Of a stretch of DNA of 64,000 bases, positions 46,923 to 59,142 are shown piece by piece (within the stretch, counting starts at the first letter, position 1; each line of letters starts with the position of its first letter). Source of the DNA: Pseudomonas fluorescens. GTDB taxonomy: Bacteria > Pseudomonadota > Gammaproteobacteria > Pseudomonadales > Pseudomonadaceae. The stretch covers positions 1,861,001 through 1,925,000 of the forward strand of contig NZ_CP015637.1 in the NCBI RefSeq assembly GCF_001708445.1. The letters run 5' to 3'. The position numbers and the translations under genes are program-made. The notes beneath the pieces are model-generated. The model was not told the origin of the DNA and did not search any database. It saw only the letters and a list, made by a program, of their open reading frames with translations.

Positions 46923-47183
46923 CTGACGTTGTAGCAAAGCAGGACCGTTGTGCCCGTAAATGCTGCGGCGCAGGCTTCAACCGGCGCCGTAGTTTTAACT
47001 TGAGCAGCGACTTACAAAGCCGCGGCTCTTATTTTGAAGAAATGAGACAAGCAGGGGCATTCGGGTTGGTACCCGAACTATCAGCGTGATCCTAAGTGGC
47101 TTGTTTTGGTCGCTGCACTTGGCCTTTTGCAAGCAAACTCGGTGTTTTCGCCGGTGGTGTCCCCAAATCGAGGGTGACCAAGC

Positions 47184-50015
47184 ATGCAAGAAAGCGTGAT
47201 GCAGCGCATGTGGAACAGCGGCTATCTTTCAGGTGGTAACGCTGCCTATGTGGAAGAGCTTTATGAGCTCTACCTGCACGACCCTAACGCTGTGCCAGAA
47301 GAATGGCGCACCAAATTTCAGACGTTGTCTTCAGACGGCAACGCTGCCACCGATGTATCGCACGCAACAATTCGCGATCAGTTCGTGCTGCTGGCAAAGA
47401 ACCAGCGCCGCGCCCAGCCGGTTTCCGCCGCAAGCGTGAGCAGTGAGCACGAGAAGAAGCAAGTTGAAGTACTGCGACTGATCCAGGCCTACCGTATGCG
47501 TGGCCACCAGGCGGCCCAGCTCGACCCGCTGGGGCTCTGGAAGCGTCCTGCACCTGCAGACCTGTCGATCAATCATTACGGCTTGACCAATGCCGATCTT
47601 GATACGACCTTCCGTGCCGGCGACCTGTTCATCGGCAAAGAGGAAGCGAGCCTACGCGAAATTCACGAAGCGTTGCAGCAGACATATTGCCGCACCATCG
47701 GCGCTGAGTTTACGCACATCACCGATTCCGAACAGCGCCACTGGTTCCAGCACCGCCTCGAAGGCGTGCGTGGCCGTCCGGTGTTGTCCGCCGATGTGCG
47801 CAGCCACCTGCTTGAGCGTGTGACCGCAGCCGAAGGTCTCGAAAAATACCTGGGCACCAAATACCCGGGCACCAAGCGTTTCGGCCTGGAAGGCGGCGAG
47901 AGCCTGATTCCGATGCTCGATGAGCTGATCCAGCGTTCCGGTTCCTACGGCACCAAGGAAATCGTGATCGGCATGGCCCACCGTGGCCGCTTGAACGTGC
48001 TGGTCAACACCTTTGGCAAGAACCCGCGCGAGCTGTTCGACGAGTTCGAAGGCAAGAAGAAGGTCGAGCTGGGTTCCGGTGACGTTAAATACCACCAGGG
48101 CTTCTCGTCCAACGTGATGACCACCGGCGGTGAAGTTCACCTGGCCATGGCCTTCAACCCATCCCACCTGGAAATCGTTTCTCCAGTGGTCGAGGGTTCT
48201 GTCCGTGCTCGCCAGGATCGTCGTAACGATTCCACCGGTGAAAAGGTCCTGCCGATTTCCATCCACGGTGACGCGGCATTCGCCGGTCAAGGCGTGGTCC
48301 TGGAAACCTTCCAGATGTCGCAGACTCGCGGCTTCAAGACCGGCGGCACCGTTCACATCGTCATCAACAACCAGGTGGGCTTCACCATCAGCAACCCGTT
48401 GGACGCGCGTTCCACCGAGTACGCCACCGACGTTGCCAAGATGATCCAGGCGCCGATCCTCCATGTGAATGGTGATGATCCGGAAGCCGTGCTGTTCGTG
48501 ACCCAACTGGCTGTCGACTACCGCATGCAGTTCAAGCGTGACGTGGTGATCGACCTGGTTTGCTACCGCCGTCGCGGTCACAACGAAGCCGATGAACCAA
48601 GCGGCACCCAGCCGTTGATGTACCAGCAGATCACCAAGCAGCGCACCACCCGTGAGCTGTATGCCGAAAGCCTGATCAAGGCCGGTATCGTTGATGATGC
48701 GCGTGTTCAGGCGAAGATCGATGAATACCGCAACGCGCTGGACAATGGTCTGCATGTAGTAAAAAGCCTGGTCAAAGAGCCGAACAAAGAGCTGTTCGTT
48801 GATTGGCGTCCGTACCTGGGTCACACCTGGACGGCGCGTCACGACACCTCGTTCGATCTGAAGACCCTGCAGGAACTGTCCGCCAAGCTGCTGGAAATCC
48901 CGGATGGCTTCGTGGTTCAGCGCCAGGTTGCGAAGATCTACGAAGACCGTCAGAAGATGCAAGCCGGCGGCCTGCCGATCAACTGGGGTTATGCCGAAAC
49001 CATGGCGTACGCGACCCTGGCGTTCGAAGGTCACCCGATCCGCATGACCGGCCAGGACATCGGCCGTGGTACGTTCTCGCACCGTCACGCGGTATTGCAC
49101 AACCAGAAAGACGCGGGCACCTACATCCCGTTGCAGAACCTGTACGAAGGCCAGCCACGTTTCGACCTGTACGATTCGTTCCTGTCCGAAGAAGCTGTAC
49201 TGGCGTTCGAATACGGTTACTCGACCACTACGCCTAACGCGCTGGTGATCTGGGAAGCCCAGTTCGGCGACTTCGCCAACGGCGCACAAGTGGTGATCGA
49301 CCAGTTCATCACCAGCGGTGAGCACAAGTGGGGCCGTCTGTGCGGTCTGACCATGCTGCTGCCACACGGTTATGAAGGTCAGGGCCCGGAGCACTCCTCG
49401 GCCCGTCTGGAGCGTTACCTGCAGCTGTGCGCCGAGCACAACATCCAGGTGTGCGTGCCGACCACCCCGGCGCAGATCTACCACTTGCTGCGTCGCCAGG
49501 TGATCCGCCCGCTGCGCAAGCCGCTGGTAGTGCTGACCCCGAAATCGCTGCTGCGTCACAAATTGGCCATCTCGACCCTGGAAGATCTGGCGGATGGTTC
49601 GTTCCAGACCGTGATTCCAGAAATCGATACGCTGGACGCCGCCAAGGTCACTCGCCTGATCCTGTGCAGTGGCAAGGTCTACTACGATCTGCTGGAAAAA
49701 CGCCGTGCCGAAGGCCGCGAAGACATCGCCATCGTGCGTATCGAGCAGCTTTACCCGTTCCCGGAAGATGACCTGATGGAGATCATCGCGCCTTACACCA
49801 ACCTCACGAATGTCGTGTGGTGTCAGGAAGAACCGATGAACCAGGGCGCGTGGTACAGCAGCCAGCATCACCTGCGTCGCAGCATCGGTAACCACAACAA
49901 GGCCCTGGGCCTGGAGTATGCCGGTCGTGATGCTTCTGCTGCACCTGCTTGTGGTTATGCGTCGATGCACGCCGAGCAGCAGGAAAAACTGCTGCAAGAT
50001 GCTTTCACTGTTTAA
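47184..50015 (+). CDS. sucA: 2-oxoglutarate dehydrogenase E1 component
   Basis: Thiamine-diphosphate E1 of the 2-oxoglutarate dehydrogenase complex; 943 residues. N-terminal lipoyl-complex contact region (MWNSGYLSGGNAAYVEELYE), GMAHRGRLNVLVN near residue 260, the ThDP/Mg motif GDAAFAGQGVV near residue 360 and the C-terminal transketolase-like domain with EAQFGDFANGAQV. First gene of the suc block, 44 bases before sucB. Confidence 0.97.
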   Translation: MQESVMQRMWNSGYLSGGNAAYVEELYELYLHDPNAVPEEWRTKFQTLSSDGNAATDVSHATIRDQFVLLAKNQRRAQPVSAASVSSEHEKKQVEVLRLIQAYRMRGHQAAQLDPLGLWKRPAPADLSINHYGLTNADLDTTFRAGDLFIGKEEASLREIHEALQQTYCRTIGAEFTHITDSEQRHWFQHRLEGVRGRPVLSADVRSHLLERVTAAEGLEKYLGTKYPGTKRFGLEGGESLIPMLDELIQRSGSYGTKEIVIGMAHRGRLNVLVNTFGKNPRELFDEFEGKKKVELGSGDVKYHQGFSSNVMTTGGEVHLAMAFNPSHLEIVSPVVEGSVRARQDRRNDSTGEKVLPISIHGDAAFAGQGVVLETFQMSQTRGFKTGGTVHIVINNQVGFTISNPLDARSTEYATDVAKMIQAPILHVNGDDPEAVLFVTQLAVDYRMQFKRDVVIDLVCYRRRGHNEADEPSGTQPLMYQQITKQRTTRELYAESLIKAGIVDDARVQAKIDEYRNALDNGLHVVKSLVKEPNKELFVDWRPYLGHTWTARHDTSFDLKTLQELSAKLLEIPDGFVVQRQVAKIYEDRQKMQAGGLPINWGYAETMAYATLAFEGHPIRMTGQDIGRGTFSHRHAVLHNQKDAGTYIPLQNLYEGQPRFDLYDSFLSEEAVLAFEYGYSTTTPNALVIWEAQFGDFANGAQVVIDQFITSGEHKWGRLCGLTMLLPHGYEGQGPEHSSARLERYLQLCAEHNIQVCVPTTPAQIYHLLRRQVIRPLRKPLVVLTPKSLLRHKLAISTLEDLADGSFQTVIPEIDTLDAAKVTRLILCSGKVYYDLLEKRRAEGREDIAIVRIEQLYPFPEDDLMEIIAPYTNLTNVVWCQEEPMNQGAWYSSQHHLRRSIGNHNKALGLEYAGRDASAAPACGYASMHAEQQEKLLQDAFTV

Positions 50016-50059
50016 CGCCTTCGCGCTGACTGAAACCGAATTTTAAGGACCCACAGATA

Positions 50060-51283
50060 ATGGCTATCGAAATCAAAGCCCCGTCATTCCCGGAATCGGT
50101 TGCCGATGGCACCGTTGCCACCTGGCACAAGAAACCGGGCGAGGCCGTCAAGCGTGACGACCTGATCGTCGACATCGAGACTGACAAAGTCGTACTGGAA
50201 GTGTTGGCCGAAGCCGACGGCGTCCTGGGCGCAATCGTTGCCAACGAGGGCGACACCGTCCTGTCCAACCAGGTCCTGGGCTCGATCGAAGAGGGCAGTG
50301 CCGCCGCCGCTCCAGCCGCCGCTGCACCGGCTGTCGCTGCTTCGGCTCCAGCTGCCGCACCGGCTGCTGGTGGTGAAGACCCAATCGCTGCCCCGGCTGC
50401 GCGTCAGCTGGCGGAAGAAAACGGCATCAACCTGGCTTCCATCAAAGGCACTGGCAAAGACGGCCGTGTGACCAAGGAAGACGTGGTTGCTGCAGTTGAA
50501 GCCAAGAAAAACGCTCCGGCTGCCGCGCCTGCCAAGGCTGCTGCCCCAGCTGCCGCTGCGCCTGTGTTCGCTGCCGGCGACCGCACCGAGAAGCGCGTAC
50601 CGATGACCCGCGTGCGTGCCACCGTGGCCAAGCGCCTGGTTGAAGCCCAGTCGAACATGGCGATGCTGACCACGTTCAACGAAGTCGACATGACCGAAGT
50701 CATGGCCCTGCGTTCGAAGTACAAGGATCTGTTCGAGAAGTCCCACAACGGCGTGCGCCTGGGCTTCATGTCGTTCTTTGTGAAAGCGGCCACCGAAGCG
50801 CTGAAGCGCTTCCCGGCAGTCAACGCTTCCATCGACGGCAGCGACATCGTCTACCACGGCTATGCAGACATCGGCGTTGCCGTGTCCAGCGACCGTGGCC
50901 TGGTGGTTCCGGTTCTGCGTAACGCCGAGCTGATGAGCCTGGCTGAAATCGAAGGCGGCATCGCCGGCTTCGGCAAGAAGGCCCGTGACGGCAAGCTGAC
51001 CATCGACGAGATGACCGGTGGTACCTTCACCATCACCAACGGTGGTACCTTCGGTTCGATGATGTCGACACCGATCGTCAACCCGCCACAAGCCGCAATC
51101 CTGGGCATGCACAACATCATCCAGCGTCCGATGGCCATCAACGGCCAAGTCGTGATCCGCCCAATGATGTACCTGGCGCTGTCGTACGATCACCGCCTGA
51201 TCGATGGTAAAGAAGCCGTGACTTTCCTGGTGACCATCAAGAACCTGCTGGAAGACCCGGCTCGTCTGCTGCTGGATATCTGA
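50060..51283 (+). CDS. sucB: Dihydrolipoyl succinyltransferase (E2)
   Basis: Core of the 2-oxoglutarate dehydrogenase complex; 407 residues. One lipoyl domain with the lipoylated Lys in [11 protein letters not shown] (residue 43), an Ala/Pro linker, an E1/E3-binding domain ([21 protein letters not shown]), a second Ala/Pro linker and the catalytic domain ending with [13 protein letters not shown], which carries the active-site His and Asp. Confidence 0.97.
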   Translation: MAIEIKAPSFPESVADGTVATWHKKPGEAVKRDDLIVDIETDKVVLEVLAEADGVLGAIVANEGDTVLSNQVLGSIEEGSAAAAPAAAAPAVAASAPAAAPAAGGEDPIAAPAARQLAEENGINLASIKGTGKDGRVTKEDVVAAVEAKKNAPAAAPAKAAAPAAAAPVFAAGDRTEKRVPMTRVRATVAKRLVEAQSNMAMLTTFNEVDMTEVMALRSKYKDLFEKSHNGVRLGFMSFFVKAATEALKRFPAVNASIDGSDIVYHGYADIGVAVSSDRGLVVPVLRNAELMSLAEIEGGIAGFGKKARDGKLTIDEMTGGTFTITNGGTFGSMMSTPIVNPPQAAILGMHNIIQRPMAINGQVVIRPMMYLALSYDHRLIDGKEAVTFLVTIKNLLEDPARLLLDI

Positions 51284-51309
51284 TAGAAGCAGCTGCAGGC
51301 CTCGAGTGA

Positions 51310-52821
<1,512 letters not shown>

Positions 52822-53023
52822 ACGAGATAATAAGAAACCACGGCGGTTGCCCGTCGTGAGCCTTGCGCGCAAGACTCACCGCGGAATATCCGCTGGACGC
52901 AGTCTTGCGCAGCTTGACCGGGCCCAAGTCCGGCAAGTTGCGTAAGCAGCAGTCACAGGTGGCGCGGCACTCATAATGAGCGCAGCGCCGAATGCGCAGT
53001 ACCTAACGAAGACGGTAAAAAGC

Positions 53024-54190
53024 ATGAATCTTCACGAGTATCAGGGTAAGCAGCTGTTCGCTGAATACGGCCTGCCAGTTTCCAAGGGCTACGCAGTAGA
53101 CACCCCGGAAGCAGCAGCAGAAGCTTGCGACAAAATCGGCGGCACTGAATGGGTTGTCAAAGCCCAGGTCCACGCTGGTGGTCGCGGTAAAGCGGGCGGC
53201 GTTAAGCTGGTTCGCAGCAAAGAAGACGCCAAGGCCTTCGCACAGCAGTGGCTGGGCAAGCGTCTGGTGACTTACCAGACTGATGCCAATGGCCAGCCAG
53301 TCACCAAGATCCTGGTTGAATCGTGCACTGATATCGCTAAAGAGCTGTACCTGGGCGCTGTCGTTGACCGTTCGAGCCGTCGCATCGTGTTCATGGCTTC
53401 CACCGAAGGTGGCGTGGACATCGAGAAGATCGCTCACGAAACCCCAGAAAAAATTCTGAAAGCCACGATCGATCCACTGGTTGGCGCTCAGCCATTCCAG
53501 GGTCGCGAGCTGGCTTTCCAGCTGGGCCTGGAAGGCAAGCAAGTTGCCCAGTTCGCCAAGATCTTCGTAGGTCTGGCCAAACTGTTCCAGGATCACGATC
53601 TGGCCCTGCTGGAAGTGAACCCGCTGGTGATCAAGGCTGACGGCGATCTGCACTGCCTCGACGCCAAGATCAACATCGACGCCAACGCCATGTACCGTCA
53701 GCCTAAGCTGAAGACTTTCCACGATCCGTCGCAGGACGATCCGCGCGAAGCGCACGCTGCCAAGTTCGAACTGAACTACGTAGCCCTGGAAGGTAACATC
53801 GGTTGCATGGTCAACGGTGCCGGCCTGGCCATGGGTACCATGGACATCGTCAACCTGCATGGCGGCAAACCAGCCAACTTCCTCGACGTAGGCGGTGGTG
53901 CTACCAAAGAACGCGTAACCGAAGCCTTCAAGATCATCCTGTCCGACTCCAACGTCGCTGCAGTACTGGTCAACATCTTCGGCGGCATCGTTCGTTGCGA
54001 CATGATTGCCGAAGGCATCATCGGTGCAGTGAAAGAAGTCGGCGTTAAAATCCCGGTTGTTGTTCGCCTTGAAGGCAACAACGCTGAACTGGGCGCTAAA
54101 GTACTGGCAGAAAGCGGTTTGAACATCATCGCGGCTACCAGCCTGACCGACGCTGCTCAACAAGTTGTCAAAGCTGCGGAGGGCAAATAA
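53024..54190 (+). CDS. sucC: Succinyl-CoA synthetase beta subunit
   Basis: Nucleotide-binding subunit of succinate-CoA ligase; 388 residues. ATP-grasp start [39 protein letters not shown] near residue 45, EVNPLVI near residue 197 and [15 protein letters not shown] near residue 320. I chose ATG 53024 over upstream in-frame codons because every family member begins MNLHEYQ. It ends one base into the sucD start codon. Confidence 0.96.
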   Translation: MNLHEYQGKQLFAEYGLPVSKGYAVDTPEAAAEACDKIGGTEWVVKAQVHAGGRGKAGGVKLVRSKEDAKAFAQQWLGKRLVTYQTDANGQPVTKILVESCTDIAKELYLGAVVDRSSRRIVFMASTEGGVDIEKIAHETPEKILKATIDPLVGAQPFQGRELAFQLGLEGKQVAQFAKIFVGLAKLFQDHDLALLEVNPLVIKADGDLHCLDAKINIDANAMYRQPKLKTFHDPSQDDPREAHAAKFELNYVALEGNIGCMVNGAGLAMGTMDIVNLHGGKPANFLDVGGGATKERVTEAFKIILSDSNVAAVLVNIFGGIVRCDMIAEGIIGAVKEVGVKIPVVVRLEGNNAELGAKVLAESGLNIIAATSLTDAAQQVVKAAEGK

Positions 54191-55071
54191 TGAGCGTCCT
54201 GATCAATAAAGACACCAAAGTTATCTGCCAGGGTATTACCGGTTCGCAAGGTAGTTTCCACACCCAGCAAGCCATCGAATACGGCACCAAGATGGTTGGC
54301 GGCGTAACGCCGGGCAAAGGCGGCACCGAGCACCTGGGCCTGCCCGTGTTCAACACCGTGAAAGACGCTGTAGCTGCCACTGGCGCCACCGCCAGCGTGA
54401 TCTACGTTCCAGCTCCTTTCTGCAAGGACTCGATCCTGGAAGCGGCATTCGGCGGCATCAAGCTGATCGTGTGCATCACCGAAGGCATTCCTACCCTGGA
54501 CATGCTGGACGCTAAAGTTAAGTGCGACGAGCTGGGCGTAGTCCTGATCGGCCCTAACTGCCCAGGCGTGATCACTCCAGGCGAATGCAAGATCGGCATC
54601 ATGCCAGGTCACATTCACTTGCCAGGTAAAGTCGGTATCGTTTCCCGTTCCGGCACCCTGACCTACGAAGCTGTGAAGCAGACCACTGACGCCGGTTTCG
54701 GTCAGTCGACTTGCGTCGGCATCGGCGGTGACCCGATTCCAGGTTCGAACTTCATCGACATCCTGAAATTGTTCCAGGAAGACCCGAAGACCGAAGCGAT
54801 CGTGATGATCGGTGAGATCGGCGGTTCGGCTGAAGAAGAAGCGGCTGCCTACATCAAGGCACACGTGACCAAGCCGGTTGTTTCCTACATCGCTGGTGTG
54901 ACTGCCCCTGCTGGCAAGCGCATGGGCCATGCTGGCGCAATCATCTCTGGCGGCAAAGGCACTGCAGACGAGAAATTCGCTGCACTGCAAGACGCAGGTG
55001 TTAAAACCGTGCGTTCGCTGGCAGACATCGGCAAGGCCCTGGCCGAGCTGACCGGTTGGGCTGTCAAGTAA
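54190..55071 (+). CDS. sucD: Succinyl-CoA synthetase alpha subunit
   Basis: CoA-binding, phospho-histidine subunit; 293 residues. CoA-binding [17 protein letters not shown] near residue 18, [20 protein letters not shown] near residue 120 and the phosphorylated His in [14 protein letters not shown] near residue 247. Its ATG shares one base with the sucC stop (TAATG). Last gene of the TCA block. Confidence 0.97.
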   Translation: MSVLINKDTKVICQGITGSQGSFHTQQAIEYGTKMVGGVTPGKGGTEHLGLPVFNTVKDAVAATGATASVIYVPAPFCKDSILEAAFGGIKLIVCITEGIPTLDMLDAKVKCDELGVVLIGPNCPGVITPGECKIGIMPGHIHLPGKVGIVSRSGTLTYEAVKQTTDAGFGQSTCVGIGGDPIPGSNFIDILKLFQEDPKTEAIVMIGEIGGSAEEEAAAYIKAHVTKPVVSYIAGVTAPAGKRMGHAGAIISGGKGTADEKFAALQDAGVKTVRSLADIGKALAELTGWAVK

Positions 55072-55101
55072 GCCTCGCGCTTAACTGACGCTTTACCAGG
55101 C

Positions 55102-55125
55102 AAAGGCCACCTTCGGGTGGCCTTT
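55102..55125 (+). terminator. sucD terminator
   Basis: AAAGGCCACC-TTCG-GGTGGCCTTT, a tetraloop stem with a short T-run, 31 bases after the sucD stop. The rest of the 317-base gap to brnQ (55072-55388) shows no gene. Confidence 0.85.
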
Positions 55126-55388
55126 GTGCGTTCTGAGTTTGTTCATTTGCCTGTATTGCCAAATTTGGTATGAAAACGCGACATGAAAGTGTCGCTTATC
55201 GGACAGTCCGCCCCGCAACAGTGCGTTCGTCAGGCTAATTCTGTACCCTAGCCGCCTCTTTATGCGCCGACATCCCAAAAGGAAGCCGCGCGCTAGACCC
55301 GTCGGTCCCCATAAGGGCCGGCCGTATTTCCCTCATCCATAGGGAATCCCTCTCTAAATTCCGATTCAGTAGTGTGGTATTTCCTCAA

Positions 55389-56702
55389 ATGAAAGTGTTG
55401 AAAAGCCAGGATATCCTGGCGTTGGGCTTCATGACTTTTGCCCTGTTCGTGGGCGCTGGCAACATCATTTTCCCGCCTATCGTTGGTTTGCAGTCCGGGC
55501 CTCATGTCTGGATGGCGGCGCTGGGCTTCCTGATCACTGCGGTCGGCTTGCCGGTGGTCACCGTGATTGCCCTGGCCAAGGTCGGTGGCGGCATGGATGC
55601 ATTGAGCAGCCCGATCGGCAAGATCGCCGGTGGCCTGCTCGCGGCGGCGGCGTACCTGGCGGTAGGGCCGCTGTTCGCCACCCCGCGTACCGCGACCGTG
55701 TCTTTTGAAGTAGGCCTGGCGCCGCTGACCGGCGAGAGCCCGCTGGCGTTGTTCCTCTACAGCTCGGTGTATTTCCTGGTGGTGTTCTTTGTCTCCCTGT
55801 ACCCAGGCCGGCTCCTGGACACCGTGGGTCGCTTCCTGGCGCCGCTGAAGATCATCGCGCTGGCCATCCTCGGCATTGCCGCGTTTGCCCTGCCGGCCGG
55901 TGAGGTGGGTGTCGCCACCCCGGAATACGTTGCTGCACCGTTCTCTCAAGGCTTTATCAATGGTTACCTGACCATGGATACCCTGGGGGCGCTGGTGTTT
56001 GGCATTGTGATCGTCAATGCGATCCGTTCCCGTGGTGTTGAATCGCCCAAGTTGATCACCCGCTACGCGATCATTGCCGGGTTGATTGCTGGCGTAGGTT
56101 TGGCGCTGGTGTACATCAGTTTGTTCCGCCTCGGGGCGGGCAGCCATGAAGTCGCTGCTGGCGCAGCCAATGGCGCGGCTGTATTGCACGCCTATGTGCA
56201 ACACACCTTCGGCTCCCTGGGCAGTGGTTTCCTGGCGGTGTTGATTTCGCTCGCGTGCCTGGTCACCGCCGTCGGCCTGACGTGCGCTTGCGCCGAGTAC
56301 TTCAGCAAAATCCTGCCCCTGTCCTACAAGACCCTGGTAGTGATCCTGGCGCTGTTCTCGCTGTTCGTGTCGAACCTGGGGTTGACCAAGCTGATTGCGT
56401 TCTCGATCCCGGTACTCACCGCGATCTACCCGCCGTGCATCGTGCTGGTGGCCTTGAGCTTCTGCAAAGACTTCTGGCAGGAGCAGGGCCGTATCGTCGG
56501 GCCGGTGATGCTGGTGTCGTTTATCTTTGGCTGCATCGACGCGCTCAAGGGCGCCGGCCTGGCGGGCTGGATGCCTTCGCAGCTGGCGAACCTGCCGCTG
56601 AGCGAGCAAGGCCTGGCCTGGCTGGTGCCGTCGGTGATGACGCTGGGTGTGGCGGTCGTCATTGATCGCATGCTGGGTAAGCGCAGCGAAGCCATCGCGT
56701 AA
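55389..56702 (+). CDS. brnQ: Branched-chain amino acid transporter BrnQ
   Basis: Sodium-coupled leucine/isoleucine/valine symporter of the LIVCS family; 437 residues, 12 helices. N-terminal [20 protein letters not shown] with [12 protein letters not shown], and [18 protein letters not shown] near residue 100, are family signatures. An in-frame codon 15 bases upstream exists; MKVLKSQDI is the usual start. Own terminator downstream. Confidence 0.94.
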   Translation: MKVLKSQDILALGFMTFALFVGAGNIIFPPIVGLQSGPHVWMAALGFLITAVGLPVVTVIALAKVGGGMDALSSPIGKIAGGLLAAAAYLAVGPLFATPRTATVSFEVGLAPLTGESPLALFLYSSVYFLVVFFVSLYPGRLLDTVGRFLAPLKIIALAILGIAAFALPAGEVGVATPEYVAAPFSQGFINGYLTMDTLGALVFGIVIVNAIRSRGVESPKLITRYAIIAGLIAGVGLALVYISLFRLGAGSHEVAAGAANGAAVLHAYVQHTFGSLGSGFLAVLISLACLVTAVGLTCACAEYFSKILPLSYKTLVVILALFSLFVSNLGLTKLIAFSIPVLTAIYPPCIVLVALSFCKDFWQEQGRIVGPVMLVSFIFGCIDALKGAGLAGWMPSQLANLPLSEQGLAWLVPSVMTLGVAVVIDRMLGKRSEAIA

Positions 56703-56725
56703 CACGCGGGTTTCATGCAATACAG

Positions 56726-56761
56726 AAATGCCCCGTATCAATCGATACGGGGCATTTTTTA
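56726..56761 (+). terminator. brnQ terminator
   Basis: AAATGCCCCGTATC-AAT-CGATACGGGGCATTT with a T-run, 23 bases after the brnQ stop. A degenerate REP half (GTGTGGGAGGGGGCAAG, 56803-56819) follows. Confidence 0.92.
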
Positions 56762-56874
56762 TGCTTTATGAAACTACACCTTCTAAAGTTGGAACTGGAT
56801 CAGTGTGGGAGGGGGCAAGTCCATCCCACCTTTGAACCGCATTCCGCCATCATTCACCCTGTAATAGGACCCGC

Positions 56875-57612
56875 ATGTCGTTCGTCGAAGCCAATCAGAT
56901 CCACCTGCTTGCTGCCCTCTGGTTCATCCTGTGTTGGGGTGGCTACACCCGTTATGCCACCTGGAAAGCCCGAGACACCGCGTGCCTGGCCAGCGTGCTG
57001 CATTTGTATCGCGAGGACTGGATGCGCCGCATGCTGCTGCGTGACAACCGGATCGCCGACGCCAGCGTGATCGGCAATCTGGAGCGTAATGCCTCATTTT
57101 TCGCCTCCAGCACCTTGATCATCCTCGCCGGCATTCTCACGGTGCTCGGTGCTTCCGAGCGGGCGGTGTCATTGCTGGCGGACATCCCCATGGTGCAGCA
57201 GGCCTCCCAGGGCATGTCGGAGATCAAGCTGCTCTGCCTGGCGCTGGTCTTCGTCTATGCCTTCTTCACCTTCAGTTGGTGCATGCGTCAGTACAACTTT
57301 GCAGCGGTGCTGGTAGGTTCGGCACCGATGATCGGCGAGCGGCATGTGTCCGAGCAGGAGCGAAAGGCATTTGCCTTGCGAGCGGCACGGGTTATCTCGA
57401 TGGCAGCCAATCAGTTCAACTTCGGCCTGCGTTCTTATTACTTCGGCATGACCATGCTGGCGTGGTTTGTCAGCCCGTGGTTATTCATGTTGATGAGCGG
57501 CGGGGTGGTGCTGGTGCTGTATCGCCGAGAGTTTCATTCCGACGTACTGCAAGTGATGGTGTATACCCAGACGGATACGCCACCTCCGGAAGCGCTCAAA
57601 GAAGTGGCTTAG
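56875..57612 (+). CDS. DUF599 membrane protein
   Basis: A 245-residue integral membrane protein of the DUF599 family: an N-terminal helix (LLAALWFILCWGGYTRYATW), a conserved soluble stretch DWMRRMLLRDNRIADASVIGN, then helices and VISMAANQFNFGLRSYYFGM, the most conserved part of the family. No function is known. Terminator follows at 57660. Confidence 0.85.
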   Translation: MSFVEANQIHLLAALWFILCWGGYTRYATWKARDTACLASVLHLYREDWMRRMLLRDNRIADASVIGNLERNASFFASSTLIILAGILTVLGASERAVSLLADIPMVQQASQGMSEIKLLCLALVFVYAFFTFSWCMRQYNFAAVLVGSAPMIGERHVSEQERKAFALRAARVISMAANQFNFGLRSYYFGMTMLAWFVSPWLFMLMSGGVVLVLYRREFHSDVLQVMVYTQTDTPPPEALKEVA

Positions 57613-57659
57613 GCTGGATCAGCGTATTAATACGGAGAGTAAAGAACAGCAGACAAAGT

Positions 57660-57690
57660 AAAGCCCGCTATTTAAGCGGGCTTTCTTTTT
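57660..57690 (+). terminator. Terminator after the DUF599 gene
   Basis: AAAGCCCGC-TATTTAA-GCGGGCTTT followed by CTTTTT. It could also help end the convergent small lipoprotein gene. Confidence 0.88.
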
Positions 57691-57717
57691 GCAGCGAAGC
57701 TAATTCAAGCCGCGGTC

Positions 57718-57969
57718 TCAAGAACCGGTGGCTGGGGTAGCGGGTGCAGCTTCTTTCGCAGCGGCGGCGTTCGATTCAGCCTGAGCTTTGGCAGCATCGG
57801 CGTTTTCTTTCGCAGCGTCGTTCACTTTATCCTGAGCTTTGGCCATATCTTTCTGAGCTTGCTCAGAATGCGCGGCGGCATCTTGGGCTTTGTCTTCGGA
57901 TTTTTTATCGCAGGCAGCGAGACCGAGGGCAGCGGCCAACATCATGGAAATAGCTAAAGTCTTGCGCAT
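57718..57969 (-). CDS. Small alanine-rich lipoprotein
   Basis: An 83-residue lipoprotein: signal peptide with lipobox LAAC (Cys20), then a Lys/Ala/Gln/Asp-rich region with heptad-like spacing (KAQDAAAHSEQAQKDMAKAQ), probably a coiled coil or extended helix on the outer membrane, and a Pro/Ala tail. It resembles Lpp-like or osmotic-stress-type small lipoproteins but has no assigned role. Confidence 0.8.
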   Translation of the reverse strand: MRKTLAISMMLAAALGLAACDKKSEDKAQDAAAHSEQAQKDMAKAQDKVNDAAKENADAAKAQAESNAAAAKEAAPATPATGS

Positions 57970-58127
57970 GGGGTGTTTCTCCTTATTGAAGATATCTACT
58001 GGCCTTTCGAACGTGGGGGGCCAGCATTAGTTCCTTTTATTGCGTAGATATATAAACCTCGCGCGCCAAGGAACTTTCGCCCGTGGCGCCCACTCCGCGG
58101 ATCAACACTAATAAGAGTCTGGAACGA

Positions 58128-58604
58128 ATGACCGAAAATCCACTGTTAGCGCGTGCCACACGCTTTGTATCGGCGTTGCGCCATTGTCAGGTCCTGGGTA
58201 TTACCGTTCATCACGCAGATGGAGAGGGTATGACGCTGGTCCTGCCCTACGGGCCGCACATAGTCGGAGACCCCCTGAGCGGGGTGATCCATGGCGGCGC
58301 CTTGACCTCGTTGATGGACACTGCCTGCGGCATGGCCACCCTGTGTGTCTTGCCGGAATTCGAGGTGTGTCCGACCCTGGATCTGCGTGTGGACTACATG
58401 CATCCGGCCGAACCGCACAAGCCGGTGTACGGCTTCGCCCAGTGCTACCGGGTGACCAGCGACGTGATCTTTACCCGTGGCTTCGCCTATCAGGACGACC
58501 CCCAGCAGCCCATTGCCCATGTGGTGGGCACGTTCATGCGCATGGGTAAACGCCTCAAGGGCACGCAGGGATTGGGCAGCACTGTCCAGGGAGAGAAAGC
58601 ATGA
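58128..58604 (+). CDS. PaaI-family hotdog thioesterase (copy 1)
   Basis: A 158-residue acyl-CoA thioesterase-like protein. The hotdog helix and active-site signature VIHGGALTSLMDTACGMA is near residue 58 and LDLRVDYMHPA near residue 85. I start at MTENPLLAR rather than a GTG 45 bases upstream because GGAAC precedes it and the N-terminus then fits the family. Its stop overlaps the next gene by 4 bases (ATGA). Substrate unknown. Confidence 0.88.
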   Translation: MTENPLLARATRFVSALRHCQVLGITVHHADGEGMTLVLPYGPHIVGDPLSGVIHGGALTSLMDTACGMATLCVLPEFEVCPTLDLRVDYMHPAEPHKPVYGFAQCYRVTSDVIFTRGFAYQDDPQQPIAHVVGTFMRMGKRLKGTQGLGSTVQGEKA

Positions 58605-59053
58605 CGCACCGGTTCAAAACCCGACTCGAACAAGCCCATCAGCGCGGTAACTACGCGGTGCTGCTCGACCTGATCCCCTACGCCAGGCTGATCGGCATCG
58701 AGTGCACCCGCCTGGGCGATGAATTGTTGTTCCGCATGCCGGCCAACCAGGACAACATTGGTAACCCCATATTGCCGGCACTGCACGGTGGCGTGATTGC
58801 CGGCTTTATGGAGCTGTCGGCGGCGTTGCACCTGCTGGTGTTTACCGGTGCGCCGGGGCTGCCGAAGATTATCGATTTCTCCCTGGATTACCTGCGCGCC
58901 GGGCAGTTTCGCGACACCTATGCCAAATGCCAGGTATGGCGCCAGGGCCGTCGCGTGGCCAATGTGGCGATCACCGCCTGGCAAAGCACCCCAGCGGAAC
59001 CGATTGCCACTGCGCGTGCGCATTTCAAGATTGAGGAAGTGGCCCGCCCTTGA
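58601..59053 (+). CDS. PaaI-family hotdog thioesterase (copy 2)
   Basis: A 150-residue hotdog protein, partner of the preceding gene: ALHGGVIAGFMELSAALHLLV near residue 64 replaces HGG-ALTSLMDTACG, so the catalytic Asp position of copy 1 (LMDTA) is here Glu (FMELS). IDFSLDYLRAG matches the strand after it. Coupled translation suggests the two form a heteromer. The end of the gene contains the -35 region of a candidate heat-shock promoter for htpG. Confidence 0.86.
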   Translation: MTHRFKTRLEQAHQRGNYAVLLDLIPYARLIGIECTRLGDELLFRMPANQDNIGNPILPALHGGVIAGFMELSAALHLLVFTGAPGLPKIIDFSLDYLRAGQFRDTYAKCQVWRQGRRVANVAITAWQSTPAEPIATARAHFKIEEVARP

Positions 59054-59076
59054 AATCCTGGTCTTAGCCCCCAACT
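59049..59076 (+). promoter_or_regulatory. Candidate sigma-32 promoter for htpG
   Basis: CTTGAAA (59049-59055), a 13-base spacer and CCCCAACT (59069-59076) match the heat-shock consensus CTTGAAA and CCCCATNT well. The -35 box contains the TGA stop of the upstream thioesterase gene. The transcript would have a short leader of about 60 bases before htpG. Confidence 0.7.
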
Positions 59077-59142
59077 TTGATGACAACCCGCCGCCAACCC
59101 TCTAGGGCGCGGCCACTGCCATCCAATTGGAGTTTGATGACC

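Noticed and set aside
47652..49997. A 781-codon minus-strand open frame across sucA.
   Set aside because: It is the antisense shadow of a complete 2-oxoglutarate dehydrogenase E1 gene and has no recognisable domain.
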